Source: Crocinitomicaceae bacterium
GTDB taxonomy: Bacteria; Bacteroidota; Bacteroidia; Flavobacteriales_D; Sanyastnellaceae
Direction of reading: 5' to 3'
Assembly (NCBI GenBank): GCA_002722795.1
Contig: PBMY01000014.1
Span: 62,001 to 126,000 of the forward strand
Length of the DNA stretch: 64,000 nucleotides
The notes beneath the pieces were generated by a model. It ran no database searches, had not been told where the DNA came from, and saw only the letters and a program-made list of their open reading frames with translations. The translations under genes were made by a program, and so were the position numbers. Positions 54,023 to 62,895 of this stretch are shown here, in pieces; position 1 is the stretch's first letter; each line of letters starts with the position of its first letter.

Positions 54023-55069
54023 CTATTTCTTATCGCCGAGCTTACCTACAAGCTCTCTGACCCACTGTTCTTCACTTTTAGGACAGATAAGCAGTGCGTC
54101 ATCGGTATCAACTACTATAAAGTTGTTAAGTCCTTTTATGGCTAAGGTTTTGCCTGATGATGCAACCACGATATTTCCCTTGGAATCTGTTGCAATTACA
54201 TTAGCTCCTCCAACTACACCATTTCCACCTGCATCATAATCAACTTGATTTGCAATAGAAGTCCATGTCCCTAAGTCAGACCATCCAAAATCAGAAGGAA
54301 TTAACCTCACGTTTTCTGCCTTTTCCAATACTCCGTAGTCTATGCTGATGTTTTCGCAAGCTTCATAGATTGTCTGAACATCATCACTAGAAGCAAATGC
54401 TTCATACATCTTAGGAAGGTGTTTTTCAAAAGCAGAATTTATAGTCGCAAGAGACCAAACAAATATTCCGCTATTCCAACAGTAATCCCCAGACTTAAGA
54501 AATTCTTTTGCCAAAGTATATTCAGGCTTTTCTGTAAACTCAACAGTCTCTGCAACTCGACCCTCACCACGATACTTTATATAGCCATATCCCGTATCAG
54601 GACGAGTTGGCTTAATGCCCAAAGTAATTATGTCTGATTTTTCAATGCACTCATCAAATGCAAGGTTTAAAACTCTACGGAATTCACCTTCATTAGTAAT
54701 CAGGTGATCAGATGGAGCAACAATAATTGCAGTATTATTGGGATCAGTAGCTATTGACGAAATCACTGAATTTGCATAAGCGATACAGGGCGCAGTATTT
54801 CTCATATAAGGTTCTGCCAAAATATTACCTGAAGGAAGTTCAGGAAGGTGCTCAGCAACTAAACTACAGTAATTTTCGTTAGTAACAACAAAGATGTTTT
54901 CGCTTGAAACTGACACAGTCAACCTAGAATACGTCATCTGAATCAAGGATTGGCCAGTTCCTAGAATGTCTAGAAATTGTTTTGGCTTAGAAGAGCGAGA
55001 CAAAGGCCAAAACCTAGAGCCAACGCCACCCGCCATAATTATAGCAAAAATCTCTTGAGCTTTACTCAT
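54023..55069 (-). CDS. manC: Mannose-1-phosphate guanylyltransferase
   Basis: Makes GDP-mannose from mannose-1-phosphate and GTP for surface glycans. The 348 residues carry the signature MAGGVGSRFWPLSRSSKPKQF near 13, the APSDHLI motif near 109, and FTEKPE near 176. The isomerase domain of bifunctional forms is absent, so it is the single-function type. Its ATG lies within the end of a tiny lipoprotein gene (8-nt overlap). Confidence 0.92.
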   Translation of the reverse strand: MSKAQEIFAIIMAGGVGSRFWPLSRSSKPKQFLDILGTGQSLIQMTYSRLTVSVSSENIFVVTNENYCSLVAEHLPELPSGNILAEPYMRNTAPCIAYANSVISSIATDPNNTAIIVAPSDHLITNEGEFRRVLNLAFDECIEKSDIITLGIKPTRPDTGYGYIKYRGEGRVAETVEFTEKPEYTLAKEFLKSGDYCWNSGIFVWSLATINSAFEKHLPKMYEAFASSDDVQTIYEACENISIDYGVLEKAENVRLIPSDFGWSDLGTWTSIANQVDYDAGGNGVVGGANVIATDSKGNIVVASSGKTLAIKGLNNFIVVDTDDALLICPKSEEQWVRELVGKLGDKK

Positions 55070-55193
55070 CTATTCTTATATCTACGTAGTTATATGCATC
55101 GCAAGTTTCGCAACCTTTTTTTGAATTACAGCTACTCACAAATACTCCTAGAAAAAAGTATAACAATAGTACGGTGACAAATCGTTGTTTCAT
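55062..55193 (-). CDS. Tiny lipoprotein overlapping manC
   Basis: A 43-residue ORF starting at ATG 55193: basic MKQR, a hydrophobic helix, a lipobox with Cys near residue 22 (VSSC), then a short tail with two more cysteines (GCETC) and acidic end. The stop codon lies within the first codons of manC, so translation could be coupled. No family recognised. The lipobox in so short a frame, and the tight linkage, argue for a real gene. Confidence 0.6.
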   Translation of the reverse strand: MKQRFVTVLLLYFFLGVFVSSCNSKKGCETCDAYNYVDIRIDE

Positions 55194-55220
55194 GGGGTTA
55201 AGTTAGGGATAGTTAGCTTG

Positions 55221-55228
55221 TACCTTAG
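55221..55228 (+). promoter_or_regulatory. -7-like box TACCTTAG ending 6 nt before mlaE
   Basis: Seven of eight match to TAnnTTTG in the divergent gap between the tiny lipoprotein and mlaE. Predicts a near-leaderless transcript. Confidence 0.4.
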
Positions 55229-55233
55229 CAATT

Positions 55234-55968
55234 ATGAGGGTGATCTTCCACATAGGTAGATATACGAGATTTTTAGTGTCTGTATTGCGCAGACCAGATA
55301 AATTGTCAATGTTCCGCAGGTTACTCGTTCAAGAGATGGGTACAATGGGAAATGATAGCATTGGCATTGTTGTCCTTCTAGCAACCTTTATGGGAGCAGT
55401 GATGTGTTTGCAAACAGCACACCAAGTTGGTGGATGGATACCTATTTACACAATTGGTTTTACTGTTAGGCAGACCATGATTTTAGAATTCTCGCCAACT
55501 TTAATTCCGATTATTCTAGCCGGCAAGGTTGGGTCAAACATTGCATCTCAGCTTGGAACGATGCGGGTTACCGAGCAGATAGATGCACTTGAGATTATGG
55601 GTGTGAATAGTGCATGCCATTTGGTTTTGCCTAAAATAATTGCTGGATTTTTTTGCATCCCTGTTCTCGTTGTAATGAGTATGTTTCTTGGCATTGCTTC
55701 TGGAGCAGGCATTGCTTTACTGACGGGAGTGAGTAGTATGGCAGATTATCAATATGGGATACAAGTTGACTTTAAGTCATACGATGTTATATATGCTCTG
55801 ACTAAAACAACGGTATTTGCTTTGATCATGACTTCAGTGTCAGCATATCACGGTTATTTCACTGAGGGTGGCGCTTTAGATGTAGCACGTTCTAGCACCA
55901 AAGCGGTAGTTTATTCAGCGGTTATTATTATGATTTCTAATCTTGTTCTAACTCAAATTCTACTATGA
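55234..55968 (+). CDS. mlaE: MlaE-family ABC transporter permease
   Basis: Inner-membrane permease of a phospholipid-transport system keeping outer-membrane lipid asymmetry. The 244 residues have five to six hydrophobic segments and the family stretch EFSPTLIPIILAGKVGSNIASQLGTMRVTEQIDALE (near 88-123). Overlaps mlaF by 4 nt. The substrate-binding MlaD-type MCE gene is not in the window. Confidence 0.92.
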   Translation: MRVIFHIGRYTRFLVSVLRRPDKLSMFRRLLVQEMGTMGNDSIGIVVLLATFMGAVMCLQTAHQVGGWIPIYTIGFTVRQTMILEFSPTLIPIILAGKVGSNIASQLGTMRVTEQIDALEIMGVNSACHLVLPKIIAGFFCIPVLVVMSMFLGIASGAGIALLTGVSSMADYQYGIQVDFKSYDVIYALTKTTVFALIMTSVSAYHGYFTEGGALDVARSSTKAVVYSAVIIMISNLVLTQILL

Positions 55969-56711
55969 TCGAGCTTCGAACTATATCAAAGTCATTTGGT
56001 GACCAAAATGTTCTCAACCGCGTTAACACAACTTTCCAGCAAGGGAAAGTCAATTTCGTAATTGGGCGATCAGGATCTGGGAAAAGTGTAATGACTAAAT
56101 GCACTGTAGGCCTCCTTGAACCAGACGAGGGCCAAGTCATTTACGATGGCCGAAACTTTACAGAAATGTCCCTCAAGGAGCGCAAAGAAATACGCAAGGA
56201 AATAGGTATGCTATTCCAGGGAAGCGCTCTTTTTGATTCAATGAATGTAGAAGAAAACGTAATGTTCCCACTGAAGATGTTTAGCCAAATGTCAAAAGCC
56301 GAAATGAGGGAAAGAGTAGAACACTGCCTACATAGGGTTGAGCTAAATGGTTCGAACAACAAGGTTCCGTCTGAATTAAGTGGTGGTATGCAGAAAAGGG
56401 TTGGCATCGCAAGAGCCATAGCAATGAATCCTAGATACCTTTTCTGTGACGAACCCAATTCTGGTCTGGATCCCCAAACGGCAATAGTGATTGACAACTT
56501 AATTGTTGATATAACTAAAGAATACAACATGACAACAGTTGTTATTTCTCACGACATGAACAGTGTTATTGAAGCATCTGATACGATACATTTCTTACAT
56601 CAGGGCGAGGTGGCTTGGGCGGGTGATAATTCTGAAATAATGACGGCTTCTTCTCAAACGCTCAATGATTTTGTATACGCATCTAAATTGATGCAGAGAA
56701 TGCGCCCTTAA
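55965..56711 (+). CDS. mlaF: MlaF-family ABC transporter ATPase
   Basis: ATPase partner of the permease, 248 residues. Walker A GRSGSGKS near 34, signature LSGGMQKRVGIARA near 138, Walker B LFCDEPNSGLDP near 160 and the switch His (VISHDM) near 192. It ends the two-gene operon. Typical length for this family. Confidence 0.93.
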   Translation: MIELRTISKSFGDQNVLNRVNTTFQQGKVNFVIGRSGSGKSVMTKCTVGLLEPDEGQVIYDGRNFTEMSLKERKEIRKEIGMLFQGSALFDSMNVEENVMFPLKMFSQMSKAEMRERVEHCLHRVELNGSNNKVPSELSGGMQKRVGIARAIAMNPRYLFCDEPNSGLDPQTAIVIDNLIVDITKEYNMTTVVISHDMNSVIEASDTIHFLHQGEVAWAGDNSEIMTASSQTLNDFVYASKLMQRMRP

Positions 56712-56782
56712 ATGGGTTTCATTCCATATAATAATTCGAGTAGAGAAGTAACCGAATACAAAGTGGATACATTCTAAAAAGC

Positions 56783-58399
56783 ATGAAAAGCAATAAAATG
56801 CATAAACACACAATAGCCTTTTTAACTCTATTATTAATTGGTTTTGGAGCACAAGCACAAGAGGTTAAAAAGAAAGTTATTAATTGGTACAATGGCGCAA
56901 AGTATGGCATGAACACAGATGCTGCTTATGCAAAGGTATTGGCAGGGAAAAAGTCGGAAACTGTTATTGTAGCCGTTATTGATTCCGGTATTGATATTGA
57001 ACATGAAGACCTACAAGGTCATATTTGGGTAAATACAGATGAGGTAGCAGGTAACGGCATTGATGATGACGGTAACGGTTATATTGATGATGTGAATGGT
57101 TGGAATTTCTTAGGAAATGCCGAAGGAGAAAACATCAATGATGTTCGTTTAGAGGTTACTCGGATTTATGCTAGTTTACATCCTATTTTTTATGGAAAAG
57201 AATACGGTGAACTTTCAAAAGAGGAAAAAGGAAATTACACATTATATAAAGCCGTGAAAGAGGAGATAGAGAAAGAACGAGCTGAAGCCGAGAAAGAATT
57301 ACTAGACCACCAAGAAACAACTCAAGCACTTAATATAGCCGATAAAAAATTACAGAATCATTTTAATGGCAACTATTCTAAAAAGGACTTAAAAAAGGCA
57401 AAAAAAGATCCTACTATTGGTAAGTATGCCAAGCAAATGTTAGCCCTTTATAAATTGGGATTAACGTATAAAGACTATAACGAAATGATGGGCTATTATC
57501 AAGGAAATTTAGATTACAACTATAATCCAGACATTGATCCAAGAAGTGAGGTGATTGGTGATAATCCAACCGATTTTTCAGAAACGAATTATGGAAATAA
57601 TGATGTTGAAGGGCAAGATGCCGGGCATGGAACGCACTGTGCTGGAATTATTGGAGCTATTAGAAATAACGGGATAGGCAATAATGGTGTGGCAGATAAT
57701 GTCCAAATCATGTCTTTGCGTGCTGTTCCAAATGGAGACGAATGGGATAAGGATATTGCTTTAGCAGTGCGTTATGCGGTGGATAATGGCGCACAAATTA
57801 TTAATATGAGCTTTGGTAAACCATATTCGCCTGAGCAAGCTGAGGTTATTAAATCTTTCCGCTATGCAGAGTCAAAAGGTGTCTTATTGGTTCATGCTGC
57901 AGGTAACGAAGGGCTAGACAATGACGACTCGGAGAACTATCCGCGTCCGCAATACAAAGAAATGCGTGAAAAGTTTAGCAATTGGATTGAAGTTGGTGCA
58001 TCTACTCGTTTTAAAAAGGCAAAGTTTTATAAAGGGGTTTATTTAGTACGTGATGGTTTAGCAGCTGATTTCTCAAACTACGGTGATAAAATGGTAGATG
58101 TTTTTGCTCCGGGTCATGCTATTTATTCAACAGTTCCACAAAGCGAATATGATGTTTATGATGGAACATCAATGGCAGGGCCAATGGTGGCTGGTGTAGC
58201 TGCTTTATTAAAGTCGTATTTTAATGACTTAACCATGATCGAAATCCGTGCAATTATTTTGGCTTCGGTTCAAAAAGTAAATATAACAACACCTTTACCG
58301 GGCGATCCTGCCAAAGAGATAACCTTTGATAAATTGTGTGTTACTGGTGGGATTGTAAATGTTTTGAATGCTGTTGAAATGGCAGAAAACTACAAGTAA
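56783..58399 (+). CDS. Secreted S8 family serine peptidase (subtilase)
   Basis: Exported protease of 538 residues. Signal peptide to about residue 26 (GAQAQ). The catalytic triad is complete: Asp67 (AVIDSGID), His285 (GHGTHCAG) and Ser463 (GTSMAGP), with the oxyanion Asn375 (AAGNEG). A 140-residue charged helical insertion (about 120-260) separates Asp and His. There is no propeptide of size, no C-terminal sorting domain. Leucine is coded mostly by TTA here, unlike the genes on either side, and there is no -7 box near the start. A gene remnant follows, so this piece may be acquired. Confidence 0.9.
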   Translation: MKSNKMHKHTIAFLTLLLIGFGAQAQEVKKKVINWYNGAKYGMNTDAAYAKVLAGKKSETVIVAVIDSGIDIEHEDLQGHIWVNTDEVAGNGIDDDGNGYIDDVNGWNFLGNAEGENINDVRLEVTRIYASLHPIFYGKEYGELSKEEKGNYTLYKAVKEEIEKERAEAEKELLDHQETTQALNIADKKLQNHFNGNYSKKDLKKAKKDPTIGKYAKQMLALYKLGLTYKDYNEMMGYYQGNLDYNYNPDIDPRSEVIGDNPTDFSETNYGNNDVEGQDAGHGTHCAGIIGAIRNNGIGNNGVADNVQIMSLRAVPNGDEWDKDIALAVRYAVDNGAQIINMSFGKPYSPEQAEVIKSFRYAESKGVLLVHAAGNEGLDNDDSENYPRPQYKEMREKFSNWIEVGASTRFKKAKFYKGVYLVRDGLAADFSNYGDKMVDVFAPGHAIYSTVPQSEYDVYDGTSMAGPMVAGVAALLKSYFNDLTMIEIRAIILASVQKVNITTPLPGDPAKEITFDKLCVTGGIVNVLNAVEMAENYK

Positions 58400-58421
58400 A
58401 AATAAGAAGTTGTTCTTTTAG

Positions 58422-58610
58422 TGCTTAGTCTTACATTCGGCCAAGAATTTTCTAGCATCTATTCTAGAAAAACCTAATAATGAGAAGGCTTACTTGAATC
58501 TCCCTTTTGGCTTTCTAGTACATGGATGTGAAGTGCCAAATATTCACATGGAAGAATTAGCTAGGATATTAAAGGAATTCCAGAAAAGAATTTTTTCAGT
58601 AAAATATTGA
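58422..58610 (+). pseudogene. C-terminal remnant, nitroreductase-like
   Basis: In this gap between the subtilase and acpP an open frame of 62 codons without start codon ends at a TGA (58608-58610). It contains LEKPNNEKAYLNLPFGF and a following CEVPNI, which resemble the C-terminal RPxNEKPxxLxPVGYPxxxxxVP pattern of nitroreductase-family flavoproteins. The N-terminal two thirds are missing. Best read as a decayed gene; the family match is by eye and not certain. Confidence 0.5.
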
Positions 58611-58669
58611 AAATCAGTAGGTAACAATTAATATTGACTATATTGGGTAAAACTTTTTTCTTAAAAAGG

Positions 58670-58698
58670 TTGTAACCTTAAAGATTGACCTAATTTTG
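58670..58698 (+). promoter_or_regulatory. acpP promoter, TTG-N18-TAATTTTG
   Basis: TTG at 58670-58672 and an exact TAnnTTTG box at 58691-58698, 18 nt apart. The predicted start is about 15-18 nt before the acpP ATG. It probably drives acpP-fabF-rnc. Confidence 0.62.
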
Positions 58699-58720
58699 CT
58701 CCAAATTGAATACTAAGGCC

Positions 58721-58957
58721 ATGTCTAATATCAGTGAAAAAGTAACAGCTATCATCGTAGATAAGCTAGGAGTAGATGCAAGCGAAGTAACTTCAGATGC
58801 AAGCTTCACAAACGATCTTGGTGCCGATTCTCTCGACACTGTAGAATTAATTATGGAATTCGAGAAGGAATTCAACATCGCTATTCCAGACGACCAAGCG
58901 GAAAACATCAGCACTGTAGGTGAGGCTATTAAGCACATCGAAGACGCGACTAAGTAA
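58721..58957 (+). CDS. acpP: Acyl carrier protein
   Basis: Carrier of growing acyl chains in fatty-acid synthesis, 78 residues. The 4'-phosphopantetheine site is the Ser of [10 protein letters not shown] near residue 38. Acidic, helical, of normal length. A TTG at 58706 extends the frame by five residues, but the ATG at 58721 fits the family. FabF follows 29 nt later. Confidence 0.96.
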   Translation: MSNISEKVTAIIVDKLGVDASEVTSDASFTNDLGADSLDTVELIMEFEKEFNIAIPDDQAENISTVGEAIKHIEDATK

Positions 58958-58986
58958 GTCGCTAGGGGAACTAACCTACTCTATAC

Positions 58987-60270
58987 ATGGAGCTAAAACG
59001 AGTAGTTGTAACCGGGCTAGGGGCAGTAACCCCACTAGGAAATGATCCAAAAACATACTGGGACAATCTTGTACAGGGTGTAAGTGGAGCAGCGCCGATT
59101 ACACGATTCGACGCGACTAATTTCAAGACGACATTTGCGTGTGAGATCAAGGACTTTGACGCTCAAGAATTCATACATCGTAGAGATGCTCGTAGAATGG
59201 ACTTATTCACGCAATACGCTGTGGTTAGCTCTATGCAAGCAATCAATGATGCAGGAATAGTTGCTGAAGGAATTGAGGCAGAAGACGAATCAGGACTAAC
59301 TCGGATTAATCCAGATAAAGCAGGAGTTATTTGGGGTTCAGGTGTTGGGGGTTTTCAAAGTTTTATGGATGAAGCAAAAAACTTCTACCATGGAGACGGT
59401 ACACCTCGCTTTTCACCCTTCTTCATACCTATGATGATTCCGGATATTGCTGCCGGACACATAAGCATTCGCAACGGATTTAGAGGACCCAACTATGCTA
59501 CAGTTAGTGCATGTGCAAGTTCTACCCACGCAGTAATTGATGCCTTCAACTTAATTCGCTTAGGGAAGGCTGATGTAATTGTTTCAGGTGGTTCAGAGGC
59601 AGCAGTAACAGAGGGTGGTATTGGCGGTTTTAATGCACTTAAGGCACTTTCTACAAGAAATGACGAGCCTACAAAGGCATCAAGACCATTCGATAAAACT
59701 AGAGATGGTTTTGTTCTTGGAGAGGGAGCTGGTGCTATCATTCTAGAATCCCTAGAGCACGCTCAGGCAAGAGGAGCACACATCTACTGTGAAATGGTAG
59801 GTGGTGGAATGAGCGCTGATGCTCACCACATTACTGCACCTCATCCAGAAGGTCTTGGAGCAAGAAACGTTATGCTAGCAACTCTTGAAGATGCTGGCAT
59901 GACGCCTGAAGAGGTTGATTACGTGAACGTACACGGTACATCAACGCCACTTGGAGACGTAGCTGAAGCTCAAGCAATCCAAAAGGTGTTTGGAGACAAT
60001 GCTTATAATCTTAGCATTTCTTCTACAAAGTCTATGACTGGCCATTTACTTGGAGCAGCTGGAGCTATTGAAGCAATGGCTTGCATACTTGCAATCAAAA
60101 ACGATATTGTTCCTCCAACAATTAACTTTGAGCATACAGACGAAGAACTAGATCCAAATCTAGACTTCACCTTTAACAAAGCTCGTAAGAGAGAAGTTGG
60201 AGCTGCCCTATCAAACACATTTGGGTTTGGTGGACATAACGCTTCAGTGTTGTTCAAGAAATTCTCTTAA
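58987..60270 (+). CDS. fabF: Beta-ketoacyl-ACP synthase II
   Basis: Condensing enzyme that elongates acyl-ACP with malonyl-ACP. The 427 residues carry the Cys-His-His triad: SACASSTHA (Cys near 175), NVHGTSTPLGD (His near 318) and KSMTGHLLGAAG (His near 354). C-terminal GFGGHNASVLF is typical. Second gene of acpP-fabF-rnc, a common bacterial order. Confidence 0.97.
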   Translation: MELKRVVVTGLGAVTPLGNDPKTYWDNLVQGVSGAAPITRFDATNFKTTFACEIKDFDAQEFIHRRDARRMDLFTQYAVVSSMQAINDAGIVAEGIEAEDESGLTRINPDKAGVIWGSGVGGFQSFMDEAKNFYHGDGTPRFSPFFIPMMIPDIAAGHISIRNGFRGPNYATVSACASSTHAVIDAFNLIRLGKADVIVSGGSEAAVTEGGIGGFNALKALSTRNDEPTKASRPFDKTRDGFVLGEGAGAIILESLEHAQARGAHIYCEMVGGGMSADAHHITAPHPEGLGARNVMLATLEDAGMTPEEVDYVNVHGTSTPLGDVAEAQAIQKVFGDNAYNLSISSTKSMTGHLLGAAGAIEAMACILAIKNDIVPPTINFEHTDEELDPNLDFTFNKARKREVGAALSNTFGFGGHNASVLFKKFS

Positions 60271-60274
60271 TTAA

Positions 60275-61003
60275 ATGGCTCTACTAAATCGATTTTTCAG
60301 TCGAGAAAATCGCTCTGATAGAATTGATGTACTTGTAAATACCCATTTTAATCTCAAAGTCAAAACTCGCCGTTACTACGAAGAATCATTTAGGCATTCT
60401 TCAGCAATAGACGGAGATGAAAATGACAAAAAGAGTAACGAGAGGTTAGAATATCTTGGAGACGCGGTCCTTGATTTATGCGTTGCTCACTATCTCTATA
60501 AGTCAGATAAAAATGCTCAAGAGGGCCTTCTAACTCAAAGAAAATCTAGGGTTGTTAATAGGAAGAACTTAAACCGTATAGGTAAGGCAATTGGCATTGA
60601 GGACCTTCTCGATGTTAGAATGCGTAGAGATGATATTCAAAGTAATATGGTTGGTAATGCCCTAGAAGCTCTAGTTGGAGCTATTTATAAGGATCATGGT
60701 TACGAGAAGACTTGTAAAGCAGTTGTTAGGCTTTTAAAGGATCATGGAATAGACCAAAGGATACATGAAACAACGGATTTCAAGAGCAAACTGCACCATT
60801 GGGCTCAGGTTAACAAGGTTGAACTCAAGTTTGATGTTGTACGCGAAAATCACGAATCAGGTGAGGGTAAATACGAGGTAGAAGTAGTTGCTGACGGGAA
60901 AAGAATAGGTTTAGGCTTTGGAAGATCTAAGAAAATAGCAGAGCACGATTCATCAAGAAGAGGTTGGAGAACAATCTTCGAGAGAGAAGAGAATTCCAAA
61001 TAG
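60275..61003 (+). CDS. rnc: Ribonuclease III
   Basis: Double-strand-specific endoribonuclease for rRNA and mRNA processing, 242 residues. The catalytic domain has the signature NERLEYLGDAVLD near 48 and the second acidic motif GNALEALVGAIYKDHG near 125. The dsRNA-binding domain follows (about 165-235, DFKSKLHHWAQ to KKIAEHDSSRRG). It starts 4 nt after fabF. The next gene has a promoter-like box 2 nt after this stop. Confidence 0.96.
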   Translation: MALLNRFFSRENRSDRIDVLVNTHFNLKVKTRRYYEESFRHSSAIDGDENDKKSNERLEYLGDAVLDLCVAHYLYKSDKNAQEGLLTQRKSRVVNRKNLNRIGKAIGIEDLLDVRMRRDDIQSNMVGNALEALVGAIYKDHGYEKTCKAVVRLLKDHGIDQRIHETTDFKSKLHHWAQVNKVELKFDVVRENHESGEGKYEVEVVADGKRIGLGFGRSKKIAEHDSSRRGWRTIFEREENSK

Positions 61004-61005
61004 GC

Positions 61006-61013
61006 TATATTCG
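61006..61013 (+). promoter_or_regulatory. -7-like box TATATTCG ending 5 nt before the IPExxVDY gene
   Basis: Seven of eight match to TAnnTTTG, wholly inside the 14-nt gap after rnc. TAAA separates it from the ATG at 61018. Confidence 0.4.
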
Positions 61014-61017
61014 TAAA

Positions 61018-61437
61018 ATGCCAAAGTTTCAGCTCGATTGGGAAATTGAGTGTGATTTTGATCTTTATGGAATTGGATCACACGTTGGGAGTCATCGTCT
61101 TTGTTTTGATTTAAACAAATTATTCGGATGGCAACTTACCTATGACAGAATAGTAGTGGGGCTGCACAAATCGTGTAATACCGAGCATATAGTTCACAGA
61201 CACATCGATGAAGAGATGGGATTAGATGTAGCTATTATCTTGAATCGAGTTCCAGATGGAGTATTAGCAATTGGTGCTAGTTCATTTGACTACCTTATGA
61301 GAGTGAGGAAGGGAGTGGCTGAGGAGTTAGAAATAATTAAAACAATTAGAAAATCAAACCTTGTTACGTTAGTAACTTTTGTTGATCCTGAAAATTCAGG
61401 CGCTTTAGATGCGATGTTTGAATTAGATAAATTATGA
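61018..61437 (+). CDS. IPExxVDY family protein
   Basis: Protein of 139 residues of a Bacteroidota-specific family that lies between rnc and pyk. The ATG at 61018 is chosen because the longer frame (to 60964) overlaps rnc and a box ends 5 nt upstream. Residues 80-95 (NRVPDGVLAIGASSFDYLM) correspond to the family's IPE-xx-VDY core. Mixed alpha/beta, soluble, function unknown. Overlaps pyk by 4 nt. Confidence 0.82.
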   Translation: MPKFQLDWEIECDFDLYGIGSHVGSHRLCFDLNKLFGWQLTYDRIVVGLHKSCNTEHIVHRHIDEEMGLDVAIILNRVPDGVLAIGASSFDYLMRVRKGVAEELEIIKTIRKSNLVTLVTFVDPENSGALDAMFELDKL

Positions 61438-62882
61438 GTATCACTAAACCATCATTGTTTCCGACGAAGCAAACAAAGATTATTGCCACAATAGGCCCAG
61501 CTACCTCATCTCCTGAGATGTTAGAGCAATTGTTGCTTGCTGGCATGAACGTGTTAAGAATCAATGCATCTCATGGCGATCATGATGTGCATAAGGAGAT
61601 TATTCAAAACATTAGAAACCTCGATGAAGAGCTTGGTTCTAACACTTCAATTCTTGTTGATTTACAGGGCCCCAAACTCAGAGTTGGCGAAATCAAGGGT
61701 GATGAAATGGAACTTGAAACAGGTTCCGAGCTAAAGATACGTGTAGGCGAAGAGGTAGGATCAAACGGTGTAGTTTACACGAACTACGAAAGTTTTGCCA
61801 AGGATGTAAAAGCAGGAGAGCCTGTTCTTTTGGACGATGGAAAGCTTCAACTTGAGGTTGTTTCAACAGACCAAGAATCTGAAGTAATTTGTAAGGTAAT
61901 TTTTGGAGGAACTCTAAAGCCTAGAAAAGGGTTGAATCTACCCAAAACAATCATTTCCCTTCCGTGTATTACGAAAAAGGATGAACTTGATTTGGCCTTT
62001 GCACTAGACCAAAATGTAGATTGGATAGGTCTTTCCTTCGTTCGAAATCCCAACGACATCCTTCAACTAAGGGAAAAAATTAAGGCGGAACAAAAGCACA
62101 CTAGAATTGTTGCGAAGATTGAAAAGCCTGAGGCTTTAGCAAATCTAGATGAGATCATAGGGGTGACTGATGCGGTTATGATTGCTAGGGGTGATTTAGG
62201 CGTCGAGATTCCAATGGAAGAGGTGCCTCATATTCAGAGAGAAATAATAGAAAAATGTCTTTCAGCATCTAGACCAGTCATTGTTGCTACACAAATGATG
62301 GAGTCAATGATAGAAAGCTCAACTCCTACGAGAGCAGAAGTTAATGATGTTGCTTCAGCGGTTTTTGAAGGAACTGACGCTGTTATGCTTTCAGCTGAGA
62401 CTAGTGTAGGGAAATTCCCTGTACACACAGTGCAGGCGATGTGTCAAATCATCAAAACAGCGGAAGCAAATAACGAAAAGGCATTCAATGAGCGTCCTCC
62501 ATATAATCCTGATGACGATAGATTCATAACGGATTCTATTTGTTACAACGCATGTAGGCTTGCGAGAAGAACTAAGGCTTCAGCTATTGTAACTATGACA
62601 TATTCAGGGTATACAGCAATGAAGGTTAGCTCTCAAAGGCCCAAGGCTCATATATTTATGTTTACCTCAAACAAGCAGGTTTTAAGCCAAATGAGCCTAG
62701 TTTGGGGTGTAGAGGCCATCTATTATTCTAAGATGGTTAGTACAGACCACACTATTGCAGATATAAAGTACATTCTATTCAAGGATGGCAAGGTGAAAGA
62801 CAAGGATTTTGTTGTTCATATGGCATCAATGCCAATTAAGGATGCTGGCATGACAAATATGCTTAAACTCAGTAGGGTATAA
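61434..62882 (+). CDS. pyk: Pyruvate kinase
   Basis: Last step of glycolysis, phosphoenolpyruvate plus ADP to pyruvate plus ATP. The 482 residues include RINASHGDHD near 43, LVDLQGPKLRVG near 78, the catalytic-Lys motif IVAKIEKPEALAN near 223, MIARGDLGVEIPMEEV near 249 and the MSAET-like LSAETSVGKFP near 325. Length normal. It starts within the end of the IPExxVDY gene. Confidence 0.97.
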   Translation: MSITKPSLFPTKQTKIIATIGPATSSPEMLEQLLLAGMNVLRINASHGDHDVHKEIIQNIRNLDEELGSNTSILVDLQGPKLRVGEIKGDEMELETGSELKIRVGEEVGSNGVVYTNYESFAKDVKAGEPVLLDDGKLQLEVVSTDQESEVICKVIFGGTLKPRKGLNLPKTIISLPCITKKDELDLAFALDQNVDWIGLSFVRNPNDILQLREKIKAEQKHTRIVAKIEKPEALANLDEIIGVTDAVMIARGDLGVEIPMEEVPHIQREIIEKCLSASRPVIVATQMMESMIESSTPTRAEVNDVASAVFEGTDAVMLSAETSVGKFPVHTVQAMCQIIKTAEANNEKAFNERPPYNPDDDRFITDSICYNACRLARRTKASAIVTMTYSGYTAMKVSSQRPKAHIFMFTSNKQVLSQMSLVWGVEAIYYSKMVSTDHTIADIKYILFKDGKVKDKDFVVHMASMPIKDAGMTNMLKLSRV

Positions 62883-62883
62883 T

Positions 62884-62891
62884 TATCTTCG
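62884..62891 (+). promoter_or_regulatory. -7-like box TATCTTCG ending 5 nt before ileS
   Basis: Seven of eight match, inside the 13-nt gap between pyk and ileS. CGTC separates it from the ATG at 62896. Confidence 0.4.
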
Positions 62892-62895
62892 CGTC

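Noticed and set aside
58424-58480. Short frame starting GTG after the subtilase
   Set aside because: Eighteen codons only, while the overlapping frame has recognisable nitroreductase-like sequence.
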